In this document: one piece after another, positions 15,219 to 22,942 of the stretch
How positions within the stretch are numbered: position 1 is the first letter of the stretch
How the letters are laid out: each line of letters opens with the position of its first letter
Source of the DNA: an uncultured Ellagibacter sp.
GTDB lineage: Bacteria > Actinomycetota > Coriobacteriia > Coriobacteriales > Eggerthellaceae
Direction: 5' to 3'
Length of the DNA: 30,585 nt
Assembly (NCBI GenBank): GCA_934654815.1
Contig: CAKUGU010000027.1
Span: forward strand, 1 to 30,585
Translations under genes and position numbers: made by a program
The notes under the pieces: generated by a model
The model's input: the letters and a program-made list of their open reading frames with translations, nothing else
Database searches by the model: none
What the model was told of the DNA's origin: nothing

Positions 15219-16130
15219 TTACATCGACCCCTGGATGTTCTTGGCTTCCCAGTAGTTGAACACGGGCCCGTCGATGCAGCAGTACTGGTGCCCGATCTGG
15301 CAGTGGCCGCATTTGCCCATGCCGCATTTCATGTGGCGCTCGAAGCTCATGTAGATGTGGTCGTAGGAAATGCCCTTCTTGCGCATCTCCTGCACGACGA
15401 ACCGGTACATCACCGGCGGTCCGCACACCGCGCCGAAGGTATTGTCCGCATCGATCTCCAAATGCTCGAAGGGCTTGGTGACCAGGCCCTCTTCGCCGTC
15501 CCACGTCTCGTCGGCGTGATCGACGGTAAGGTAGAGGTCAAAGTCCTTGCGATGGCGCCACATCTCGAACTGGTTGCGGAACATCACTTCCTCGGGCGTC
15601 TTGCTGCCGTAGATGATGGTGACCTTGCCGAAATCGGAGCGCTCGTCGTGGATGTTGTTGATGAGCGAGCGCAGAGGCGCGATGCCGAGGCCGCCCGCCA
15701 CGAGCAGGATATCGTGGCCGCGCATCTTCTCGAACGGGAACCCGCGCCCGAAGGGCCCGCGGATGCCCACGATGTCGCCGCACTGCATCTTGTGGAGCGC
15801 CTCGGTGAAGCGGCCCGCGCGGCGCACGCACAACTCGATGAAGCCGCTCTTCGACGGCGACGAGGAGATGGAGATCGGCGCCTCGCCCACCCCGAAGATG
15901 GAAAGCTCGACGAACTGGCCGGGCTCGTGATGGAATGCGTTGCGGATGTTCTCGTCGATAAGGCGGAACTCGAAAAGCTTTTCGGTGGCGGTGAGCTCGG
16001 TTATGGACGTGATGCGCGCCGGCCACGGGCGGTACGGATTCGCGGCCATGCGCTCGGCGCCGGTCATGGGCGCGCCGGCGTCGTGGAAGGGATGAACCTC
16101 GATCGTGGAGGCTGCGGCGTTACTCGGCAT
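15219..16130 (-). CDS. hydG: Hydrogenase gamma subunit, FAD/NAD(P)-binding diaphorase
   Basis: A 303-residue ferredoxin-NADP reductase-like subunit that passes electrons between the iron-sulfur chain and NAD(P)H. FAD binding is indicated by EPGQFVELSIFGVGEAPIS (69-87), and nucleotide binding by VAGGLGIAPLRSL (144-156) and AVCGPPVMYRFV (235-245). The C-terminal [2Fe-2S] motif CGMGKCGHC with CC at 284-285 (C269, C274, C277) matches dihydroorotate dehydrogenase electron-transfer and HydG subunits. The start overlaps the beta-subunit stop by 11 nt, with a GGGGG tract just upstream; an internal ATG at residue 22 is a less supported alternative. This is the subunit that makes the enzyme NAD(P)-linked; the cofactor preference cannot be told by eye. 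Confidence 0.91.
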   Translation of the reverse strand: MPSNAAASTIEVHPFHDAGAPMTGAERMAANPYRPWPARITSITELTATEKLFEFRLIDENIRNAFHHEPGQFVELSIFGVGEAPISISSSPSKSGFIELCVRRAGRFTEALHKMQCGDIVGIRGPFGRGFPFEKMRGHDILLVAGGLGIAPLRSLINNIHDERSDFGKVTIIYGSKTPEEVMFRNQFEMWRHRKDFDLYLTVDHADETWDGEEGLVTKPFEHLEIDADNTFGAVCGPPVMYRFVVQEMRKKGISYDHIYMSFERHMKCGMGKCGHCQIGHQYCCIDGPVFNYWEAKNIQGSM

Positions 16131-17157
16131 CGTCTGCCCCCTTTCGCTCGAAGAATTTCAGGACCTCGATGGGGTTGATGTTGGCCTTGCAGGCATGCAC
16201 GCAGCGGCCGCACCCCACGCAGAGCATGCGGTCGTGCGTGGCCAGAAAGCCGTTGAGCTTGTGGTACATGCGATGGCGCACGCGGTTGCGCCCGTCGGGG
16301 CGGAAATTGTGCCCGCCGGCGACCATGGCGAACTGTGGGTTCGTGCACGCGTCCCACACGCGCTCGCGGCGCCCGTGCTTGCCGTCGGGCGTGCGCACGT
16401 CGCGGATGTCGAAGCAGTAGCAGGTCGGGCAGGCAGCCGAACAGGCCGTGCACGACAGGCAGCGCCCGCCGAGCTCTTCCCAGAACGGGTCGGAGTGGAA
16501 GGCGTCCATGAGCATGGCGACTTCCTGGATGTCGGGGATGTCCTTGTTGAAGGCCGCCTGGCGACGGCGCGTGGCGTGGCGGAACTCCGCACGCTCCTCG
16601 TCGGTCGCCTCGCGGGGAGAGCACGCCGCTTCCAGGATGTTCGCGGCCTCGACGCTCGAGATGCTGACGAGGTACTTGCCGCCGATGTCCTGCAGGAACA
16701 GATCGTAGCCGAAGCGCGCCTCGTCGCTTCCCCACAGGTGGCAGAAGCAGGTGTCGGTCGGCATGCAGGAGATGCCCACGATGAGCGTGGCGTTGCGCCG
16801 CGCGGTGTAGTACGGGTCGGGGTACGCGCCGTCGCGGAACACCAGATCGAGGCTGTTCAGCGCGTTGATGTCGCAGGCGTGCGCGCCGAAGACCACGCGC
16901 CGCGGCACCTCCTCGACGAAGTCGGTGACGTCGTTGGCCTCGGTGTCGAAGGTGAGAAGCGTCTCGCGCACCGGCAAGAAGAGCTTTTTGAGCGGGGTGA
17001 TGGTGGTCGTGTAGTCGAGCGCGATCTCCTCGAACGACCGGACCGTCGAATACGCGTAGCTCTTCCCGCTCTTCACGGGCGCCACGACCTCGTATTCCTC
17101 CAAGAAAGCCGACACCAGCGCGGGAAGCTCGCTCGCGTCGATAACTCGATAGAGCAT
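16120..17157 (-). CDS. hydB: Hydrogenase beta subunit with two 4Fe-4S clusters
   Basis: A 345-residue electron-transfer subunit. Two ferredoxin-type motifs are seen: CLSCTACSAAC (C233, C236, C239, C243, followed by PTCYC) and CVGCGRCVHAC (C313, C316, C319, C323). An N-terminal domain has further cysteines in ISCMPTDTCFCHLWG (C131, C137, C139). It bridges the gamma diaphorase and the catalytic pair in group 3b enzymes such as Pyrococcus hydrogenase I. The start at 17157 has AAGGA 9 nt upstream and gives the conserved MLYRVI opening; the frame is open to 17217. First gene of the four-gene hydrogenase unit; no clear promoter is visible in the 99 nt upstream. Confidence 0.91.
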   Translation of the reverse strand: MLYRVIDASELPALVSAFLEEYEVVAPVKSGKSYAYSTVRSFEEIALDYTTTITPLKKLFLPVRETLLTFDTEANDVTDFVEEVPRRVVFGAHACDINALNSLDLVFRDGAYPDPYYTARRNATLIVGISCMPTDTCFCHLWGSDEARFGYDLFLQDIGGKYLVSISSVEAANILEAACSPREATDEERAEFRHATRRRQAAFNKDIPDIQEVAMLMDAFHSDPFWEELGGRCLSCTACSAACPTCYCFDIRDVRTPDGKHGRRERVWDACTNPQFAMVAGGHNFRPDGRNRVRHRMYHKLNGFLATHDRMLCVGCGRCVHACKANINPIEVLKFFERKGADDAE

Positions 17158-17256
17158 ATGCACGTGTCCTTGTCTCGTCTTGTGGTTTCTCCGTGCTGGC
17201 TCCATGCTACCGTGCAAACCCCGCGCGCTGAAGCCCCCTATCGACCAGTGGCGCGT

Positions 17257-18339
17257 TTATTCCGAGGCGGAACCGCCCTCGTCGGGCGCCTGCTCTTCCT
17301 CAGGGAACGAGCAGGCAACGCGCCACGAACCCTTTGCCGTGCCCCGGTTGCCGAAGCCGCTCACGCTGAGCACGCAGTCGGCCAGATCGTCAGGCGAAAC
17401 CGCGCATTGCGTCTCGTAGATCTGCAGGCGCGTGCCATCCGCGTCGGTGTAAAGGTAGGCGAACGAGTCGCCGCTTCGCGGGAAGGAATTCCCCGTCGTG
17501 CGCGACGAGGCGGAGATGGAAAGCATGCACTCGCCGGAATCGCCCACGGGCGTCGCCGCCTGCAGGTAGAGGATGCCGTCCTTATAGGCGATGTTCGAGA
17601 GATACGCCTCCTCGACGCCCGGCAGCACGACGTGGATCGCGTTCGGCGCAAGCACCTCTCCCTGCGGCCGGTGCGTATCGTCGCCGATGTTCGAGCTGGT
17701 CGTGAGCGCGGTTCTCCACGCGAACCCGTTCGCGTCCTTCGCGCCGAAGCCGTTAAGGTCACCCTCAAAGGGGCCGAACTCACCCGCAGCGTCGTTGTCG
17801 CGCAGAACGGACGCGATGTCGATTTCGATCGGGTCTACATAGAAGTTGTACTGACCCGACGAGATGCTGTAGAAGTCAACGAGGGCGCGCTTGCCCGAAA
17901 GGTCACCTTCCACCGAAATCGCATAGGTCGCCTCACCCGATTCCGCGTCGTAATCGCGCAGGGAAATCGTCGAAAACGGGCGATTCGTGCCGACCTGCAC
18001 CGAATAGTGCCCGAAGTCGATCTTGTCGGAGATGCGGCCTTGTCCCTGCTCGTCCTTGAAGCGGACGAGGATCGTCGAGGTGTTGCCGTTCACTTCGGCC
18101 GATTCGATGAAAACACCGATCCCCTGATCGGACGCCGTGTCGGTCGCCGCCGGCTTCGAGGCGCTGCCCCCTGAGGTGACGATGTCCCAGAACGCGACGA
18201 TCTGCCCGCGCAAGGGAAACGCGAGCATGACGGCGAGAAGGATGAGAGCCGCGATCGTCACGACCCACCCGCTTACGTTCGAAGGCTTCTTCTCCGCAGG
18301 CTGCGAAGAACTGTCCGGATTGCGCGTTTCGAAAGACAT
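17257..18339 (-). CDS. Membrane-anchored protein of unknown function
   Basis: A 360-residue protein I do not recognise. A 22-residue polar cytoplasmic N-terminus is followed by one transmembrane helix (about 23-43, GWVVTIAALILLAVMLAFPL) and a beta-rich extracytoplasmic domain of about 310 residues. No cysteine-rich, catalytic or sorting motif stands out; acidic residues are frequent and the tail is EEEQAPDEGGSASE. The start at 18339 is chosen because AAGGGG lies 6-7 nt upstream and the protein then begins just before the membrane helix. A promoter (18398-18427) and a leader hairpin (18366-18396) precede it. The hydrogenase starts 99 nt downstream on the same strand with no terminator between, so read-through is possible. 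Confidence 0.8.
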   Translation of the reverse strand: MSFETRNPDSSSQPAEKKPSNVSGWVVTIAALILLAVMLAFPLRGQIVAFWDIVTSGGSASKPAATDTASDQGIGVFIESAEVNGNTSTILVRFKDEQGQGRISDKIDFGHYSVQVGTNRPFSTISLRDYDAESGEATYAISVEGDLSGKRALVDFYSISSGQYNFYVDPIEIDIASVLRDNDAAGEFGPFEGDLNGFGAKDANGFAWRTALTTSSNIGDDTHRPQGEVLAPNAIHVVLPGVEEAYLSNIAYKDGILYLQAATPVGDSGECMLSISASSRTTGNSFPRSGDSFAYLYTDADGTRLQIYETQCAVSPDDLADCVLSVSGFGNRGTAKGSWRVACSFPEEEQAPDEGGSASE

Positions 18340-18397
18340 GACGGCCCCTTTCCGAATGAGGTCGAAAGATGCTTGGGCTGACCGCCGGAGCATCTTC

Positions 18398-18427
18398 ATT
18401 CTAGCAGGCAGGGGAAACGCACAGCAA
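18398..18427 (-). promoter_or_regulatory. Promoter of the membrane-anchored protein (possibly also of the hydrogenase operon)
   Basis: On the minus strand, -35 TTGCTG (18422-18427), an 18-nt spacer and -10 TAGAAT (18398-18403). The leader then contains an 8-bp hairpin (18366-18373 with 18389-18396). Confidence 0.55.
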
Positions 18428-18544
18428 GAAGCCCCGTGCACGGCAAGCGAGGCGGCCCGCGCCGCGGCCCCATCTCCACCCGCAGCCCCGCAAGCCACGC
18501 ACCACCGCAGCCACGGCCTCCCCCCCGCATCCCTCTCGACACCC

Positions 18545-18589
18545 TGGAAAACACGAAAGCCGGCGCGCTTTACGGCGTGCCGGCTTTCG
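18545..18589 (-). terminator. Intrinsic terminator of ndk
   Basis: An 11-bp perfect stem (18554-18564 with 18579-18589), extended inward by four more pairs including one G-T, closes a 6-nt loop. On the minus strand it is followed by GTGTTTTCC. It lies about 30 nt after the ndk stop codon. Confidence 0.8.
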
Positions 18590-18619
18590 GTCAGCTAGGC
18601 TCTTTCAAGCAGGTGCGGC

Positions 18620-19027
18620 TTATTCGCCGAAGAACACCTTGATCTCGCGCTCGGCGGACTCGACGGAGTCGGAGCCGTGGATGACGTTCTCGTCGACGGT
18701 CAGGCCGAAGTCGCCGCGGATGGTGCCGGGAGCGGCGTCGGCGCAGTTGGTGGCGCCCATGAGCTTGCGCATGGTGGCGACCGCGTTCTCGCCGGAAACG
18801 ACCATCTTCACGACCGGGCCGGAGGTGATGTAGGAGATGAGGCCATCGTAGAACGGCTTGCCCTTGTGCTCACCGTAGTTCGCTTCCGCCTCTTCCAGGG
18901 TGACCATGCCGAGCTCCATGCGCTCGATGGTGAGGCCAACGCGCTCGATGCGGGAAATGATCTCGCCGATGTGGTGGTTGCGCACACCGTCGGGCTTGAT
19001 CATGTTGTAAGTCTTCTCGATTGCCAT
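18620..19027 (-). CDS. ndk: Nucleoside diphosphate kinase
   Basis: A 135-residue cytoplasmic enzyme that moves the gamma phosphate from ATP to NDPs and dNDPs via a phosphohistidine. The phosphate-binding lysine is in MIKPDGV (K11), and the active-site histidine is H117 in NVIHGSDSVESAEREI, the exact family signature. Length is slightly below the usual 140-150 but complete. The ATG at 19027 has AAGAAAGG at good spacing; the frame is open 21 codons further without support. It lies 72 nt after the TPR gene on the same strand, with a lone -10-like TATAAC at 19053-19058 in between, and ends at the terminator at 18554-18589. Confidence 0.96.
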   Translation of the reverse strand: MAIEKTYNMIKPDGVRNHHIGEIISRIERVGLTIERMELGMVTLEEAEANYGEHKGKPFYDGLISYITSGPVVKMVVSGENAVATMRKLMGATNCADAAPGTIRGDFGLTVDENVIHGSDSVESAEREIKVFFGE

Positions 19028-19099
19028 GCTTGTAACCTTTCTTGTTCGGTTCGTTATATCCTCACGCGCGCCGACCTTGCGGCAGCGCACGCGAAAAAG

Positions 19100-20464
19100 C
19101 TAGTTCTGGCTGGGGAAATACAGCTCGATGTTGGAAATCTTCCAGCCGATGAGGTCGCGCACCATCGAAATCTTGTACTCGACCTCCCCGCCCTGGCTCG
19201 TGCTCGCCGAGACGTAGACCGTCGAGTTGCTCATCGACTTGTCAACGCCCAAGACCTGCGCGTCGCCGTCGGTCACGACGGGGCCCACGAGCGCGTCGAC
19301 GTTATCGACACCGCTCGAGAAGAGCGAGCTGGAATTCGATGGGTCGGCGAGCAGCTGCTTCGCCACCGTTTCCTGCGTCGGGTAGCCGTAGCCCTGCGTG
19401 TAGGCGAACACCGCCGCGGCCAGCGCGAGGATGATGACGATGATGAACGCCACCACGATTTTAAGGCCGACGTTCTTGCGCTTGCGTTCCTGCTTGGCGA
19501 CGCCGCGCGACCACTTCTCGAGCTCTTCGTCGCTCGCGGTGAAGAACCTGTCATCGTTGCCGTCGCCGTAGGCCTGCGCGTAGCCGGGGAATTCGCCCTG
19601 CGCCGGCCCCTCGTCGTAATAGTACGGGTCCTGCGTTTCCGGCTCGAAATACGACTCCGCCTCGGGATAGACCGGGCCGCCATCGGCCGCCACGTCGAAT
19701 CCCGACATGTCAACCGGTGCGAGCACCTGCGTGGCCTGGGACGACGTGCCCTGGGCCACCGACCCCACCGCGCGCTGGTAGTCCACGCTCGCGGAGTCGG
19801 AAAGGAAGTACGTCTTGTCGGCGATCGCGGACTCGAACGAGACGACGGCCTTCTGCATGTCGCCGCAGGCGACGTACGCCTGGCCGAGGTTCGCGTTCAA
19901 CTTGTTGCGCATGGGCTGCGGCATGTCGAACGAGAACGCGCTTTCGTAGGAGGCGACGGCGTCGGCCGGGCGGTCGAGCGCCATGAAGCACACGCCGAGG
20001 TTCAGAAGCGCCTTCGTCGGGTCGGGGTTGGCCTCGTCGAGCGCGGCCTCGCGGAAGGCGACGCCGGCTTCGGCGGTCTTGCCCATCTTCATGAGCGCGT
20101 TTCCCATGCCCGTGTACGCCTTGTAGGGCGTTTCGTAGCTTTCGTCCGCGACGGCGGCCTCGAAGTCGTGCACCGCGTTCTCGTAGTCGTGAAGCGACGC
20201 GTACGCCATGCCGAGGTTGTAGCTCACCGCCCCCTTCATCTGGTAGTCGGTGTCGGCGAGCGCCTGGGTGTAGGCCTGGATGGCCTCGTTGGCGTCCTTC
20301 AGCTTCACCAGGCAGTTGCCGATCTGATGGTACAGAAGGCCGCTCTCACCGGCCGCAGGAGGGTTGTCTGCGTCCTGCAGGCATTGCGTGAATTCGTTCA
20401 GCGCAGCCTGGTAGTCCTTCGATTGGTAATGTCCCCGCGCGGTATTGAAAAGCTCGTTGTTCAT
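19100..20464 (-). CDS. Tetratricopeptide-repeat protein with a single membrane helix
   Basis: A 454-residue protein. Residues 1-220 form about six TPR units (for example LLYHQIGNCLVKLKDANEAI, KALLNLGVCFMALDRPADAV), expected to be cytoplasmic protein-binding surfaces. A Tyr/Pro/Glu-rich low-complexity linker (about 245-310) leads to a basic KQERKRK stretch and one transmembrane helix (332-354). The last 95 residues form a small extracytoplasmic domain. It resembles a scaffold that brings cytoplasmic partners to the membrane, but no specific role can be named. GAAGGAAT precedes the ATG. The cyclophilin ends 36 nt upstream and ndk starts 72 nt downstream, so the three may be co-transcribed. Confidence 0.85.
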   Translation of the reverse strand: MNNELFNTARGHYQSKDYQAALNEFTQCLQDADNPPAAGESGLLYHQIGNCLVKLKDANEAIQAYTQALADTDYQMKGAVSYNLGMAYASLHDYENAVHDFEAAVADESYETPYKAYTGMGNALMKMGKTAEAGVAFREAALDEANPDPTKALLNLGVCFMALDRPADAVASYESAFSFDMPQPMRNKLNANLGQAYVACGDMQKAVVSFESAIADKTYFLSDSASVDYQRAVGSVAQGTSSQATQVLAPVDMSGFDVAADGGPVYPEAESYFEPETQDPYYYDEGPAQGEFPGYAQAYGDGNDDRFFTASDEELEKWSRGVAKQERKRKNVGLKIVVAFIIVIILALAAAVFAYTQGYGYPTQETVAKQLLADPSNSSSLFSSGVDNVDALVGPVVTDGDAQVLGVDKSMSNSTVYVSASTSQGGEVEYKISMVRDLIGWKISNIELYFPSQN

Positions 20465-20500
20465 CTGATTCCTTCGATGCGGATACGCAAGAGAAGCCCG

Positions 20501-21028
20501 TTACTCGTTGGCGTTCTCGATCTCGATGTGCTCGATGACGTCGCCCACGCGAAGCTGGGAGATGACGTCTTTGCCCTCGATCGTCTGGCCGAACACGGTG
20601 TAGTTCGGGTCGAGGAAGGGCTGGGCGCCCAGGCAGAAGTAGAACTGGGAGCCTGCCGAGTTCGGGTTCTGGGAACGGGCCATGGCGAGTGCGCCGTCCT
20701 TGTGCTCGTTGTTCGGGTTGGTGGTGTACTCCTCGTGGATGGAGTAGCCCGGGTTGCCGGTGCCGCAGCCGCGGCGCGAGCCCTCGGTGATGACCTGGTT
20801 CGGCGTGAGGTCGCGCGTCGTGGGGCAGCCGCCCTGGATGACGAAGCCCGGCACGTAGCGGTGGAACTTCAGGCCGTCGTAGAAGCCCTTCTGGGAAAGC
20901 TCGACGAAGTTGCCCACGTGGATGGGGGCGTCGTTGCCGGCCAGCTGCACGCGAATGGTGCCCTTGGAAGTGGTGAAGACGGCGATTTCCTTGCCGTTCG
21001 GTTTGTATTCCGGAGTGTACAGCGCCAT
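20501..21028 (-). CDS. Cyclophilin-type peptidyl-prolyl cis-trans isomerase
   Basis: A 175-residue single-domain cyclophilin that catalyses proline isomerisation during protein folding. Active-site segments are intact: FHRYVPGFVIQGG (the catalytic arginine region), MARSQNPNSAGSQFYFCLG, and YTVFGQTIEGKDV. No signal peptide or membrane anchor is present, so it should be cytoplasmic. AAGGAG lies about 10 nt before the ATG. A promoter candidate is at 21121-21147. It is the first gene of a cyclophilin, TPR protein, ndk row on the minus strand. Confidence 0.95.
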   Translation of the reverse strand: MALYTPEYKPNGKEIAVFTTSKGTIRVQLAGNDAPIHVGNFVELSQKGFYDGLKFHRYVPGFVIQGGCPTTRDLTPNQVITEGSRRGCGTGNPGYSIHEEYTTNPNNEHKDGALAMARSQNPNSAGSQFYFCLGAQPFLDPNYTVFGQTIEGKDVISQLRVGDVIEHIEIENANE

Positions 21029-21120
21029 GATCTCGGCTCCTTTGCTTTCATGGCGCCGACGGGCCCGCCCTCCCCACGAGGGAAGACGGCCGGTCGGCGA
21101 ATCTTTGCATACGAATGGTT

Positions 21121-21147
21121 ATTTTACCAGCTTGCCTACAGGGGCAA
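21121..21147 (-). promoter_or_regulatory. Candidate promoter of the cyclophilin gene
   Basis: On the minus strand, -35 TTGCCC (21142-21147), a short 15-nt spacer and -10 TAAAAT (21121-21126), preceded by TGG as in extended -10 promoters. A 6-bp inverted repeat, CTTGCC/GGCAAG (21131-21148), overlaps spacer and -35 and could serve as an operator. Confidence 0.4.
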
Positions 21148-21160
21148 GAAAATATTCTGA

Positions 21161-21197
21161 GAAAACAAACAGGCCGGAAGAGTAACCTTCCGGCCTG
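21161..21197 (-). terminator. Intrinsic terminator of tRNA-Glu
   Basis: An 11-bp perfect stem (21170-21180 with 21187-21197) closes a 6-nt loop, followed on the minus strand by TTTGTTTTC. It lies about 12 nt past the tRNA-Glu 3' end. Confidence 0.85.
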
Positions 21198-21208
21198 CAG
21201 CGTTTCGA

Positions 21209-21283
21209 TGGTGCCCCCAACGAGAATCGAACTCGTGTCTCAGCCTTGAAAGGGCCGCGTCCTAACCTCTAGACTATGGGGAC
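21209..21283 (-). tRNA. tRNA-Glu (anticodon TTC)
   Basis: A 75-nt cloverleaf on the minus strand. Acceptor GTCCCCA pairs with TGGGGGC (one T-G), the discriminator is A, and CCA is encoded at 21209-21211. The anticodon loop CTTTCAA gives anticodon TTC. The T arm reads GAGTTCGATTCTC. Confidence 0.96.
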
Positions 21284-21314
21284 GATTCCGCTTCCTTGCG
21301 AAAGCAGCTTGCTC

Positions 21315-21343
21315 ATTATGTCAGACAATGCGAGCGGGCGCAA
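21315..21343 (-). promoter_or_regulatory. Promoter of tRNA-Glu
   Basis: On the minus strand, -35 TTGCGC (21338-21343), a 17-nt spacer and -10 CATAAT (21315-21320). It sits between the stop of the RNA methyltransferase gene (21354) and the tRNA. Confidence 0.68.
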
Positions 21344-21353
21344 GAGGTGATTT

Positions 21354-22700
21354 TCACTTTTTTCGATTGAAGATGCTCGCCACCTCGACGTGGTAGGTCT
21401 GCGGGAACAAATCGACCGGCTGCGCCTTTACGAGCTCATAGCCGTTCGCCTCGAAGCGGGCGACGTCGCGCGCCCAGGTCGCCGGGTTGCAGCTCACGTA
21501 AGCGACATGTGCCGGGCAGGCGCGGGCGATGCTTTCCACCACGCCGTCGGCGAGGCCCGCGCGCGGCGGGTCGACGACGAGCGCGTCGAGCTCGCCCAGC
21601 TCGGGAAGCTCGCGCGCCGCGTCTCCCCCGATGATGTCGACGTCCACGCCGTTCGCATCGGCGTTGCGGCGCAAATCGCGCACCGACGACGACGCGGCCT
21701 CGACGGCGACGACGTCGGCGCCCGCGGCCGCGAGCGGGATGGAGAACGTGCCGCCGCCCGAGTAGAGGTCGGCGATATAGAGCTCGTCCAGACCCTCGGG
21801 GCCGTCTTTTTCCATGCGTCCGCCGAGGCCCTCGACCACGCATGCGATGAGCTTTTCGGCCTGCGCGGTGTTCACCTGGAAGAACGACGGCGCGGCGACG
21901 CGGAAGGTGAAGCCTAGGAGCTGTTCCTCCCAAAAGCCCTTGCCGTCGAGCACCTCGATGCCCTTGATTTTGCGAGCCTTGCCTGGATCGGCCATGACGC
22001 GCACGATGCTCGTGGCCTTGAACGAGCCCTTGAGGACGTTCGCGACGTGCCCGCGCGGAAACCCTGACGGACGCGTCCAGATGGCGACCTCGGTCGCGTG
22101 AGTGCGCACGCTGTGGCGCACGCCGACGCGGAAGATGCCCAGGTCATCGGCACCCTGCGCGAAGCGCAGCGCACCGCGCAGGGCCTTGGGGGCCCGGGCT
22201 ATCTGCTTGTAGGCAACAGGGCAGGTGTCGCTCGCGACGACCGCGGGCGAGCCTTCCTCGTGGAACCCCAGCTGGAAGCGCCCGGCTTCATCGAACGCCG
22301 CGCCCATTTCCACCTTGTTGCGGTAGCCCCACTCGCGCTTGCTGCCCAGGCAGGGACGCACGATCTCCCGCGCGCGCTCCTTGTCGACGCCACCCGTGCG
22401 GGTAAGCGCTGCAACGACGTTTTCCGTCTTCGCGGAGAGCTGGGCTTCGTAGGCCAAGTGCTGCCAGGGGGCGACGCCCGCCGCCGAGGGCTCGGCCCAT
22501 ATGGGCGCGACGCGGCACGCCGAAGGCTCCTCGATGCGCACGATGCGGGCGCGAGCGAACGAGGGCTTATCCTCGATAACCTCGAGCGCCAAGGTGTCGC
22601 CCGGCGCGCCCCCCGCCACGAAGACGGCCTTGCCGCTCGCAAGGTGGCCGACCGCCTCGGCGCCGTACCCCATGCGCTCGATCTTCACGATTTCTTCCAT
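21354..22700 (-). CDS. TrmA/RlmD-family 23S rRNA or tRNA 5-methyluridine methyltransferase
   Basis: A 448-residue SAM-dependent RNA methyltransferase. An N-terminal TRAM domain (about 1-60) precedes the RumA-like central domain. Catalytic motifs are complete: SFFQVN (272-277), the SAM loop DLYSGGGTFS (311-320), DPPRAG (377-382), and YVSCNPATWARD with nucleophile C404. The QTYHVE end is typical. The usual cluster pattern around CGGC is replaced by AAGVAPWQH (about 73-81), leaving C62 and C160, so a [4Fe-4S] cluster of the RlmD type looks unlikely. Whether the target is 23S U747/U1939 or tRNA U54 cannot be told. The start at 22700 is preceded by AAGGGG at short spacing. Confidence 0.88.
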   Translation of the reverse strand: MEEIVKIERMGYGAEAVGHLASGKAVFVAGGAPGDTLALEVIEDKPSFARARIVRIEEPSACRVAPIWAEPSAAGVAPWQHLAYEAQLSAKTENVVAALTRTGGVDKERAREIVRPCLGSKREWGYRNKVEMGAAFDEAGRFQLGFHEEGSPAVVASDTCPVAYKQIARAPKALRGALRFAQGADDLGIFRVGVRHSVRTHATEVAIWTRPSGFPRGHVANVLKGSFKATSIVRVMADPGKARKIKGIEVLDGKGFWEEQLLGFTFRVAAPSFFQVNTAQAEKLIACVVEGLGGRMEKDGPEGLDELYIADLYSGGGTFSIPLAAAGADVVAVEAASSSVRDLRRNADANGVDVDIIGGDAARELPELGELDALVVDPPRAGLADGVVESIARACPAHVAYVSCNPATWARDVARFEANGYELVKAQPVDLFPQTYHVEVASIFNRKK

Positions 22701-22743
22701 GCGCCCCTTGTTCCTCGATTCCCGTACGTTTTTCAATCTCGAT

Positions 22744-22771
22744 TTGCGATTCACCCATGATAGCGTATAAT
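22744..22771 (+). promoter_or_regulatory. Promoter of tRNA-Arg(CCG)
   Basis: -35 TTGCGA (22744-22749), a 16-nt spacer and a perfect -10 TATAAT (22766-22771). The expected start, near 22778, is a few bases before the tRNA at 22783. Confidence 0.78.
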
Positions 22772-22782
22772 TTTCGAGTTGT

Positions 22783-22858
22783 GCCCCTGTAGCTCAGGGG
22801 ATAGAGCGTCTGCCTCCGGAGCAGAAAGCCACAGGTTCGAATCCTGCCAGGGGCACCA
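22783..22858 (+). tRNA. tRNA-Arg (anticodon CCG)
   Basis: A 76-nt cloverleaf on the plus strand. Acceptor GCCCCTG pairs with CAGGGGC, the discriminator is A, and CCA is encoded at 22856-22858. The anticodon stem TCTGC/GCAGA holds loop CTCCGGA, giving anticodon CCG, which reads CGG. It has its own promoter and terminator. Confidence 0.97.
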
Positions 22859-22870
22859 GCAAGAAAAAGA

Positions 22871-22901
22871 AAGCGCCAAGCCATACGGCTTGGCGCTTTT
22901 T
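22871..22901. terminator. Bidirectional terminator for tRNA-Arg(CCG) and the GT2 glycosyltransferase
   Basis: A 12-bp stem (22871-22882 with 22887-22898) with an ATAC loop, followed by TTT on the plus strand. An A-rich run at 22861-22872 gives a T tail on the minus strand. It separates the plus-strand tRNA from the minus-strand gene ending at 22943. Confidence 0.88.
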
Positions 22902-22942
22902 CATTTCGGAAGCTTGTTCAGGTCGCCCCACGTGCGAAACCC

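Noticed and set aside
16105..18174. Plus-strand frame of 689 codons opposite the hydrogenase beta subunit and the membrane-anchored protein
   Set aside because: Shadow frame in GC-rich DNA with no family signature.
18677..21160. Plus-strand open frame of 827 codons opposite ndk, the TPR protein and the cyclophilin
   Set aside because: It is antisense to three clearly identified genes; long open antisense frames are expected in GC-rich DNA. The product has no family features and no ribosome binding site.
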